Assembly (NCBI GenBank): GCA_900319225.1 | Contig: ONNV01000011.1 | Location: 16,483 to 80,482, forward strand | Source: an uncultured Prevotellaceae bacterium | GTDB lineage: Bacteria > Bacteroidota > Bacteroidia > Bacteroidales > Bacteroidaceae | Direction: 5' to 3' | DNA length: 64,000 nt | Part shown: piece by piece, positions 58,023-64,000 of the stretch | Layout of the letters: the number at the start of each line of letters is the position of its first letter | Position numbering within the stretch: position 1 is the first letter of the stretch | Position numbers and translations under genes: made by a program | Notes under the pieces: generated by a model | Seen by the model: only the letters and a program-made list of their open reading frames with translations | Database searches by the model: none | What the model was told of the DNA's origin: nothing

Positions 58023-58176
58023 GTTTCCAGTTGCACCCAGTAAAACTAAGCCCCGACAGCAAAGCGTTGTCGGGGTTTAGTTTTACCCGGCCTGGAAGGC
58101 CGGCAGAGTGGAGCGGTATGGAATACCGCGGAACGGGTTTGGGGCGTCGCCGCCCCAAACTAAAAAAAGGTAAAAT
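58023..58176 (+). repeat. Dispersed composite element A, copy 2
   Basis: It has the same parts in the same order as the copy at 28285-28439: GTTTCCAG.TGCACCCAGTA, AAAACTAAG stem, CCGGCCTGGAAGGCCGG, a GGAAT patch and the GTTTGGGGCG/CGCCCCAAAC hairpin ending AAAAAAAGGTAAAAT. The first hairpin's loop sequence is different (CCCCGACAGC...TGTCGGGG) but still pairs. Confidence 0.85.
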
Positions 58177-58246
58177 CCAGCTAGCGACTTTTTAGGCCCT
58201 GAACGGGCCATAAAAGTCAAAAAATCCCGAGCGCCAAAGGCGCGAG
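58177..58246 (+). repeat. Dispersed hairpin element B, copy 3
   Basis: CCAGCTAGCGACTTTTTAGG with hairpin TTAGGCCC/GGGCCATAA, then AAAAA and CGAGCGCC...GCGAG. It directly joins element A copy 2. Confidence 0.85.
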
Positions 58247-58262
58247 AGCCCGCCGGATGGTT

Positions 58263-59174
58263 TTATACCTCCAGCGCGCCGATTATATCCTCAACGGAAT
58301 TAAATCCGTGGCGGGTAAGGTAATCCTCAATCCCATCCACCACCTTCTCCGATATAGCCGGATCAATGAAGTTTGCCGTACCAATCTGGATGGCACTTGC
58401 GCCAGCCAGCAGGAACTCAATTGCATCGGTAGCGCTGCAGATACCGCCCAGACCTATTACGGGAATCTTGACGGCCTTTGCAACCTGCCATACCATACGC
58501 AGGGCAACGGGTTTTACGGCTGGACCGCTCATACCGCCTGTAACGGTTGACAGGATAGGTTTGCGCCTTTCGGCATCGATAGCCATACCCAGCATGGTAT
58601 TTATGAGTGATACGCTGTCGGCTCCTGCACCCTCAACTGCACGGGCAATCTCGGTGATATCGGTCACGTTAGGTGAAAGCTTGACTATCAGGGCCTTGTC
58701 ATATGCCTTGCGGACTGCGCCCACAACCTGGGCGGCGCTCTCGGGCTTTACGCCGAACGCCATACCTCCCTGTTTTACATTTGGGCATGAGATGTTCAGT
58801 TCTATGGCCGGTATGTCATCCAGGGTGTTTATTATGCTTGCGCACTGTGCGTAATCCTCTATCGATGAACCTGATACGTTCACAATGACATTGGTCTGGA
58901 ACTTGCGAACCTCGGGATATATATGGTCCACAAAGTAGTCCACACCCTTGTTCTGCAGACCTACGGCATTGAGCATACCTGACGGGGTCTCGGCCATACG
59001 CGGATATGGATTGCCCTGACGGGGATTCAATGTGGTGCCCTTTACAATTATGGCGCCCAGACGGTTGATATCCATGAAATCGGCATACTCTGTACCGTAT
59101 CCGAATGTACCCGATGCAGTCATGACCGGGTTCTTGAGCTCCAGTGAGCCTATCTTTGTATTCAGTTGAACCAT
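58263..59174 (-). CDS. pyrD: Dihydroorotate dehydrogenase (class 1B catalytic subunit)
   Basis: The 303-residue TIM barrel has [27 protein letters not shown] (catalytic Cys), KLSPNVTDI and [18 protein letters not shown]. It oxidises dihydroorotate in pyrimidine synthesis and, with PyrK, passes electrons to NAD. It overlaps pyrK by 13 bases, so the two are co-translated. Confidence 0.96.
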   Translation of the reverse strand: MVQLNTKIGSLELKNPVMTASGTFGYGTEYADFMDINRLGAIIVKGTTLNPRQGNPYPRMAETPSGMLNAVGLQNKGVDYFVDHIYPEVRKFQTNVIVNVSGSSIEDYAQCASIINTLDDIPAIELNISCPNVKQGGMAFGVKPESAAQVVGAVRKAYDKALIVKLSPNVTDITEIARAVEGAGADSVSLINTMLGMAIDAERRKPILSTVTGGMSGPAVKPVALRMVWQVAKAVKIPVIGLGGICSATDAIEFLLAGASAIQIGTANFIDPAISEKVVDGIEDYLTRHGFNSVEDIIGALEV

Positions 59175-59941
59175 TTGAGCTTATCTATAGTAAATACGGG
59201 ACCCTCTTTACAAACACACACATTGCCTTTATCGGCAGTATCTTCTACGCAGCACAGGCAGGCACCTATTCCGCAAGCCATACGGTGCTCCAGTGATACC
59301 TCACATGCAGTCTCATGCTCCATTGCCCAGCGTGCAACTGCCTTGAGCATAGGTGTAGGTCCGCAGGCATAGATGCGGTCAAACTGCTCGCTGTCCATCA
59401 GCAGGCTGTGATTGGTTACAAAACCTTTCTCACCGGCAGTTCCATCTTCGGTCGTCATGAACAGGTCACCGTATTTCTGGAACTCCTCCTTGCGCAGAAT
59501 CAGGTTCTCGGTGCGGCCGCCAAACAGGAATGTGGGGCGGATTCCGTGTGCAGCAAGTTCCTGACCCAGGAACAGCAGAGGTGCCACTCCCACTCCGCCT
59601 CCAACCAGAAGCGGCCGTGCCACATGGGTTGTGCGGTAGCTGAAACCGTTACCCAGAGGCAGCAGAACGTTTACTTTATCACCTTGCTTAAGGTCGGCCA
59701 GTGACCGGGTACCTTCACCGACTATCTGGATCAGGAATTCAACCAGATTTCTGTCACGGTCTATGGCGTGGATTGATATAGGTCTGCGAAGCAGTACTTT
59801 TGCCGATGGTACCTGCAGCTCGGCAAACTGTCCTGCTATCATATCGGGCAACTGTCCGGGATACTGTAAGGTAAGCAGTGTGGCACTTGTACCAACCATG
59901 CGGTTGTCGGCCACAAGCATATCTGTCTGGAACTTTTTCAT
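59162..59941 (-). CDS. pyrK: Dihydroorotate dehydrogenase electron-transfer subunit
   Basis: The 259-residue flavoprotein has an FAD domain ([12 protein letters not shown]), an NAD-binding region ([12 protein letters not shown]) and a C-terminal [2Fe-2S] site CGIGACLCC...CVCKEGP. It links PyrD to NAD reduction. It is the first gene of the pair. Confidence 0.94.
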   Translation of the reverse strand: MKKFQTDMLVADNRMVGTSATLLTLQYPGQLPDMIAGQFAELQVPSAKVLLRRPISIHAIDRDRNLVEFLIQIVGEGTRSLADLKQGDKVNVLLPLGNGFSYRTTHVARPLLVGGGVGVAPLLFLGQELAAHGIRPTFLFGGRTENLILRKEEFQKYGDLFMTTEDGTAGEKGFVTNHSLLMDSEQFDRIYACGPTPMLKAVARWAMEHETACEVSLEHRMACGIGACLCCVEDTADKGNVCVCKEGPVFTIDKLKWFN

Positions 59942-59989
59942 ACGTTGTTAATTACAGCGCGAAGGTACAAAAAAAGGTGCAACCCCGCA

Positions 59990-60110
59990 AAGGGCACAAA
60001 AGGGACGGTTCTATCTGTGCCCTTATGACACATCCGGAACCGTCCCTAAATTAATTCAATAAGTATTTTCGCTAAAAGGGCACAGATAGAACCGTCCCTT
60101 TCGTGCCCTT
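59990..60110. repeat. 35-base inverted repeat pair (REP-like)
   Basis: AAGGGCAC...TGTGCCCTT at 59990-60024 and its inverted copy at 60076-60110 differ at a single position. Each arm carries GGGACGGTTC (or its reverse complement) and is itself nearly palindromic at its ends. A central partial copy GGAACCGTCCCT lies at about 60032. The right arm includes the stop codon of the LRR gene. Confidence 0.9.
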
Positions 60111-61029
60111 AGTATTCCTGAATGTTCTTAAAGTCGCGCCACTCCAGACGTCTCTTGTAGTTGAACATCTGGCCTCTGGGCACGTACAGCTTGGCATTCT
60201 GCTTAGCGGCATCATCAAACACATTCGGGCAGTGTGCCGGCCACATTCCATGAGCATTGACCAGAGCCAGCTTGGGGCAGTTCTTGAATGATTCATTTCC
60301 TATGATTCTTACATTACCACCCAACTCAACCTCCTCAAGGGCTGAGCAGTTCTTGAAAGCATAGTCGCTGACTGCTGTTACAAAGTTACCGATAGTGATC
60401 TTTCTGAGGTACTCATTATCCATGAAAGCGCCGGTGCAGATGATTGCGGCATCCTCAGAGATTACGTACTCTGCAGTCTCCTTCTTGGCGGGATACTTGA
60501 TAAGCATCTTGTCATCCTTACTGAACAGGATGCCGTCAACATCCTTGTAAGACTGGTTGTTCTCGTTAACTGTGAATTTCTTGAGTCCCGAGCATCCGTT
60601 GAACTGGTCCGATATGCGGATAACGCTGAACGGAATATCAATTGATGTAACCTCGGAGCATCCGTAGAATGCGTTCTGCTCTATCTCCATTACGCGGAAT
60701 GTGAAATCATCATTCTCACCTGTGATGATGAATGACGGGATGCTTACATCACCTTTATAATTACTTGGACCGTCATCAAAGTTCTTACGTCCGTTTGTCC
60801 TGTCCCAAGTAAGTGCTACGTTACCAAAGTTGTCCAGAATCTTATAGCAGAGTGTTGTGCCGTTGTTGTACTTGACGGTGATGATCTGATTATCAACATT
60901 AGCGTCAAGTTGCTTTACAAGCATTGTCTGCCATACTTCATTCTGGTTGGACTTTGAGACCTCCTTGCTGCTGCGGCAACCAATTAGCGTAAATGCTGCA
61001 AACGCTAAAACAAATAGATATCTTTTCAT
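60109..61029 (-). CDS. Leucine-rich-repeat (BspA-like) lipoprotein
   Basis: The 306-residue protein has a lipobox LIGC (Cys18) and BspA-type leucine-rich repeats: IEQNAFYGCSEVTSIDIPFSV, ISDQFNGCSGLKKFTV, AFKNCSALEEVELGGNVRIIGNESFKNC. BspA-like LRRs occur on the surface of oral and gut Bacteroidales and can bind host or microbial partners. It has a single gene unit. Its stop codon lies in a 35-base inverted repeat, so the 3' end may have been altered by that insertion. Confidence 0.88.
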   Translation of the reverse strand: MKRYLFVLAFAAFTLIGCRSSKEVSKSNQNEVWQTMLVKQLDANVDNQIITVKYNNGTTLCYKILDNFGNVALTWDRTNGRKNFDDGPSNYKGDVSIPSFIITGENDDFTFRVMEIEQNAFYGCSEVTSIDIPFSVIRISDQFNGCSGLKKFTVNENNQSYKDVDGILFSKDDKMLIKYPAKKETAEYVISEDAAIICTGAFMDNEYLRKITIGNFVTAVSDYAFKNCSALEEVELGGNVRIIGNESFKNCPKLALVNAHGMWPAHCPNVFDDAAKQNAKLYVPRGQMFNYKRRLEWRDFKNIQEY

Positions 61030-61098
61030 AGCTGTAACTGGTTAAATCTTCTATCAGCAAATATAACGTTCAGAAATTAAAAAAACAAAAAATCCGTA

Positions 61099-61605
61099 TT
61101 ATTTTTTTAATTCCGATGAAAATTTCTGATAAGTGCCGTCCTCAAAGAAAATCACCACCTCTTTAATAGAACGCGGTTTGCGCTGTTCTACGGTCTCCGG
61201 TTGTGCCGATGGCTCTGATTGTGGTGTAACCTCCTTAATATCACGTTTTCTGACAGGTCTTACCGGCTGGCTTTCGTCCTTGAGATTTGAAAAAACGGGA
61301 GCTTTCTGTACATCAGCCGGAAAAAAAGCACTCTCCATGCCAGGCAAAAGGGGATAGTCCTGATCCGGTGCCGGAGCCGGAGTCTTGTCGGGCAGTCCTT
61401 CAACGGCTGATCCCTTTCCGCTCAGCAACCATTCCAGTTCAACGTTGGGAAAAGAACTGTGGACAGCCATAATGATTTTTAGGCTCGGTTCATTTCTTCC
61501 GCTTAATATATGCTGGAGTGTTGTCCTCTGTACTCCTATTGCATTTGCAAACTGAGTGGGACTCAGATTAAGCAGTTCCATCAATTCTATCAGTCTCTCT
61601 TTCAT
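61099..61605 (-). CDS. XRE-family helix-turn-helix regulator
   Basis: The 168-residue protein has an N-terminal helix-turn-helix (LNLSPTQFANAIGVQRTTLQHILSGRNEPSLKIIMAVHSSFPNV), a Pro/Lys-rich middle and a short C-terminal segment (EVVIFFEDGTYQKFSSELKK). No ligand domain is recognised. It is divergent from a palindrome-rich spacer and may bind it. Upstream -7 boxes are not convincing. Confidence 0.85.
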   Translation of the reverse strand: MKERLIELMELLNLSPTQFANAIGVQRTTLQHILSGRNEPSLKIIMAVHSSFPNVELEWLLSGKGSAVEGLPDKTPAPAPDQDYPLLPGMESAFFPADVQKAPVFSNLKDESQPVRPVRKRDIKEVTPQSEPSAQPETVEQRKPRSIKEVVIFFEDGTYQKFSSELKK

Positions 61606-61631
61606 AGCTAAAATGGACGTTTTTTATGTGT

Positions 61632-62096
61632 GTTACAAATGTAACAACAATATTTCTGTTTTGCAATACACATTTGTGTGTTACTTTTGGTTGATACAAT
61701 TGTAAATATGCACATTTGTATTTGATACATTTGTGACATATCTGCATAAGGCCGTAGTATAGCACATACTACAGTTGGAATTTAGTTTATAATAGCTATC
61801 CAAATCATTGATTATAGCAATATTATCATATGCATACGATGCTATATAAGTCAAATCGGGGCATTTTGTATATAGGGCGCTTCAACTTTGAAGAAAAGAT
61901 TTAGACAACACCCTGTAAATAGCTTGATTTTCAATGTATTACTATTAAATGCTGATAGTGTATGTAGTTTTGTATATTGCCAATCCTGTCCTCCTGGTAG
62001 CGGATTGTGACAAATGTTGCGATATACAATTGTAACACCAAATGACGCAATTTGGGCATCATACATTTGTAACCATCCTATCAAATGATACAAATC
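61632..62096. promoter_or_regulatory. Cluster of TACA-TT-TGTA-type palindromes
   Basis: The 611-base gap 61606-62216 has no gene. Nine short palindromic or near-palindromic sites of the form ACA-NN-TGT occur: GTTACAAATGTAAC (61632-61645), ACACATTTGTGT (61668-61679), TACAATTGTA (61695-61704), CACATTTGTA (61711-61720), TACATTTGTG (61726-61735), GACAAATGTTG (about 62009), TACAATTGTA (62025-62034), TACATTTGTA (62062-62071) and TACAAATC (about 62089). They look like operators for the adjacent regulator, but no test supports this yet. The rest of the spacer is AT-rich. Confidence 0.5.
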
Positions 62097-62216
62097 TGCT
62101 AGTTAAAAAAGATTAAGGGCCGTCCATTGGACAGCCCATGAATAAGCTAAATCTGCGAGATTTTAAAATTTGGAATAATCCTGTGCAGTTGTCCGGATTT
62201 TCAAAATCCTGGGCAA

Positions 62217-63263
62217 TCAGTGAAGTATCAGATAAAGCAGTTCCTTTAACAGCCCCTCTCCTGTATTGGCTGTTGCATCCAGACCCTTGGACTTGGCGTC
62301 ATATTTGCGGATGGTGCTTATTATCTGCATTGTCTGTGATGCTGTATAGTTGCGCATACCGGCTGTGTAGTCCCTTACTCCCCAGGTGCTCTTAAGGTCA
62401 AGCTGTTCAGCTATTCCCCTATCGGTCTTATCGGGAGCGTAAAAAGCCAGCATAAGGTTGGCAAAATACGGGAATATGGCCGCAGTTACCAGCTGCATGG
62501 GATACGTTTTGGGGTTGCTCTCGTAGTATGCAGCTATTGTGTTGGCTTTAAGGACATTCTTGTTGATGATTGCATCACGGAATTCAAAGATGTTGTAATC
62601 CTTGCTTATTCCTACGTGCTCCTCAATAAACTCCGGGGTAATCTCTTTTGTTCCCTCCGGCAAGGCGGTTACAAGTTTCTCAAGTTCACCGTTCATGCGG
62701 CAAAGGTCAGATCCTACAGACTCACTCATCATGGATATGCCCTTGGAAGACATCTTGAGTGAACGCTCTTTCAGGAACTCTTCAATGAAATCTGGCAGGT
62801 CATCATCCTTTACTTTCTTGGATTCAAACAGCAGGCCGTTCTTCTCTATAACTGCAACTATTTTCTTGCGCTTATCCAGCGAACCGTTCTTGTGGCAGAA
62901 TACCAGGATTGTACTTGGCTGGGGCTGCAGAAGGTATGAATTCAGGATTTCCGATGGGCTTCCTCCAGCCTCAGAATCCTTTTTCATGAGGTGCTGAGCC
63001 TCCTTGACTATAATGACCTGACGGTCGGATCCCATGGGATATGCACGGGCACGCTGTATAACCTCGCTCATTGAGGTCTCATTGCCATATAGCACCAGCT
63101 GGTTAAAATCCCTGGCCTCCTCGGGGAGAGCATTCTCTCTTATATAGTCAGATATGGAATCAATAAAGAAAGGTTCATCACCCATTAGGTAATAAACCGG
63201 ACGGTAAACTCCCTTTTCAAGTTCCTTTATAATCTTGCGGTATTCTGTACCTGATGTTGCCAT
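62217..63263 (-). CDS. holA: DNA polymerase III delta subunit
   Basis: The 348-residue protein has the AAA+-like clamp-loader fold of HolA: VYYLMGDEPFFIDSISDYI at the N-terminus, QVIIVKEAQHL and later FCHKNGSLDKRKK, and a helical C-terminus. It opens the sliding clamp in the gamma complex. Start divergent from the next gene. Confidence 0.92.
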   Translation of the reverse strand: MATSGTEYRKIIKELEKGVYRPVYYLMGDEPFFIDSISDYIRENALPEEARDFNQLVLYGNETSMSEVIQRARAYPMGSDRQVIIVKEAQHLMKKDSEAGGSPSEILNSYLLQPQPSTILVFCHKNGSLDKRKKIVAVIEKNGLLFESKKVKDDDLPDFIEEFLKERSLKMSSKGISMMSESVGSDLCRMNGELEKLVTALPEGTKEITPEFIEEHVGISKDYNIFEFRDAIINKNVLKANTIAAYYESNPKTYPMQLVTAAIFPYFANLMLAFYAPDKTDRGIAEQLDLKSTWGVRDYTAGMRNYTASQTMQIISTIRKYDAKSKGLDATANTGEGLLKELLYLILH

Positions 63264-63321
63264 TTCAAATGATTTTCCTAAATTCGCGTTCGCAGATTCT
63301 TTTCTGTTGGTTTACAAAGAT

Positions 63322-63774
63322 ATGATTGATAATTTGAATTTGCCACCTTTTGAGCCCAAAATATCCGAACAGGCAGGTAAAAAGACTGTTTGGGATCCTA
63401 TTCGCAAGGTCTGGGTACCCCTCACCCCTGAGGAACATGTCCGACAGGCATTCGTATCATATCTGGTAAACTATAAAGGCTATCCTCTGTCACATATTGC
63501 CAATGAGCAGGCCATAGAGCTTAACGGAATGAGCCGGCGCTGTGACAGCGTTGTCTATGACAAGGCAGGTACACCCAAGGTCATCATAGAATACAAACGC
63601 CCTACCGTGGCAATCTCCCAGAAGGTGTTCAATCAGATTGCCAGGTATAATCTGGTACTGCATGTGGACTACCTCATTGTTAGCAACGGATTGAAACATT
63701 ATTGCGTTAGGATGGATTACGGATCCGGGACTTATGTGTTTTTGGGGGATATTCCAGGGTATGGGGATTTGTGA
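63322..63774 (+). CDS. HsdR_N-like (type I restriction R-subunit N-terminal) domain protein
   Basis: From the ATG at 63322 the protein has 150 residues: PRKVWVPLTPEEHVRQAFVSYLVN-like start (residues about 20-45), then MSRRCDSVVYD and KVIIEYKRPTVAIS with the nuclease-type E-x-K pattern. Longer starts are not supported. This small protein matches the HSDR_N_2-type domain found stand-alone in Bacteroidota. It is not part of a visible hsd locus. Role unclear. Its 3' flank is repeat DNA. Confidence 0.75.
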   Translation: MIDNLNLPPFEPKISEQAGKKTVWDPIRKVWVPLTPEEHVRQAFVSYLVNYKGYPLSHIANEQAIELNGMSRRCDSVVYDKAGTPKVIIEYKRPTVAISQKVFNQIARYNLVLHVDYLIVSNGLKHYCVRMDYGSGTYVFLGDIPGYGDL

Positions 63775-63781
63775 TCTTTTT

Positions 63782-63829
63782 ATGCCGTAGGTATTGGATT
63801 GGGGTAGCCAGCTATTTTAATGGCTGGGT
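63782..63829 (+). repeat. Dispersed element C, copy 2
   Basis: ATGCCGTAGGTATTGG followed by GGGTAGCCAGC-TATTTTAAT-GGCTGGGT; the same arrangement as 57924-57972. Confidence 0.75.
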
Positions 63830-63855
63830 TACGCAGGTAATAGTGTTTTTTTTTA

Positions 63856-63925
63856 CTCGCACCGGAGGTGCTCGGTCGTTTTTGACTTTTATGGCCCTTG
63901 CAGGGCCTAAAAAGTCGCTAGCTGG
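63856..63925 (-). repeat. Dispersed hairpin element B, copy 4 (inverted)
   Basis: On the minus strand it reads CCAGCTAGCGACTTTTTAGG, then GCCC/GGGC hairpin and GACTTTTATGG-type parts, ending GCGAG. It is in opposite orientation to the other three. After it (63930-64000) lie three small hairpins, GTCAAGACATTCCTTGAC, GTTTCCTTCGGAAAC and AACCCATCTTCCAGATGGGT, with no gene. Confidence 0.8.
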
Positions 63926-64000
63926 AATGTCAAGACATTCCTTGACCTCATTTTAGTTTCCTTCGGAAACACCCATCTTCCAGATGGGTTAATTTTGTAT

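Larger units (their letters stand above)
57806..58262. repeat. 450 bp palindromic mosaic between trmD and pyrD
   Basis: The whole convergent gap is repeat DNA. Outer arms (57806-57843 and 58227-58262, starting AACCATCCGGCGG) are inverted copies of each other. Inside lie element C (57924-57972), short palindromes such as GCCAATGAATTGGC, element A copy 2 and element B copy 3. No gene is visible. Confidence 0.85.

Noticed and set aside
61851-62093. 80-codon minus-strand frame in the palindrome-rich spacer
   Set aside because: No conserved pattern, low-complexity composition and it covers several of the palindromic sites; likely chance.

Overview
The window is chromosomal DNA of a Bacteroidota bacterium, most likely order Bacteroidales (Bacteroides/Prevotella relatives). 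The evidence is the repeated TAnnTTTG -7 promoter box (sometimes with TTTG 20 bases upstream), the fused BatB-BatC protein in a MoxR/Bat operon, the DUF4295 gene after rpmB-rpmG, an HU-LysM membrane protein, a trp operon that begins with trpB, and many GyrA/ClpC/PyrK-type housekeeping genes of Bacteroidota character. No species can be named from sequence alone.

Region by region. (1) 1-4.6 kb is AT-rich accessory DNA with a tight four-gene operon: a small P-loop GTPase with a coiled-coil tail, an unrecognised protein, a dynamin-like GTPase and a protein with a GrpE-like C-terminus. This is the best candidate for an undescribed system. (2) 4.7-5.8 kb is a scar of broken mobile DNA (an IS21 istA start, an IS66 end with its terminal repeat) and a gutted AAA+ ATPase. 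(3) 5.8-9.3 kb holds four little-known genes: DUF1232, an unknown, a WG-repeat membrane protein and a secreted protein. (4) 9.5-18.6 kb is housekeeping: a GH3 lipoprotein, tRNA-Ser, ACT/PaaK, tsaD, rpmB-rpmG-DUF4295, ftsY-rimO and two HU-family genes. (5) 18.7-27.9 kb is the MoxR-DUF58-Bat operon plus a PAP2 phosphatase. (6) 28-43.6 kb carries a TPR protein, gyrA, a clpC-type unfoldase, htpG, a patatin-barrel protein, an AraC-type membrane regulator, an acyl-CoA synthetase and mtgA. (7) 43.7-45.4 kb is tRNA-Arg followed by nested and tandem repeats and small unknown genes. (8) 45.4-51.9 kb is a complete minus-strand trp operon (B-E-G-D-C-F-A) preceded by a leader peptide with three adjacent Trp codons and an intrinsic terminator, a classical attenuator. 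(9) 52.2-57.0 kb is ligA-dapA-M23 peptidase-HAD. (10) 57.1-63.8 kb has trmD, pyrK-pyrD, an LRR lipoprotein, an XRE regulator with a palindrome-rich spacer, holA and an orphan HsdR_N-like protein.

A second theme is intergenic. Several spacers are filled with large palindromes and dispersed repeats: two copies of a ~155 bp composite element (A), four copies of a ~75 bp hairpin element (B), two copies of a third element (C), a 290 bp nested palindrome beside the trp promoter, a 450 bp nested mosaic between trmD and pyrD, a 35 bp inverted repeat beside the LRR gene, and palindromes built partly from tRNA 3' ends.

All calls come from reading the sequence and translated proteins. No database search was run, and family names rest on recognised motifs.
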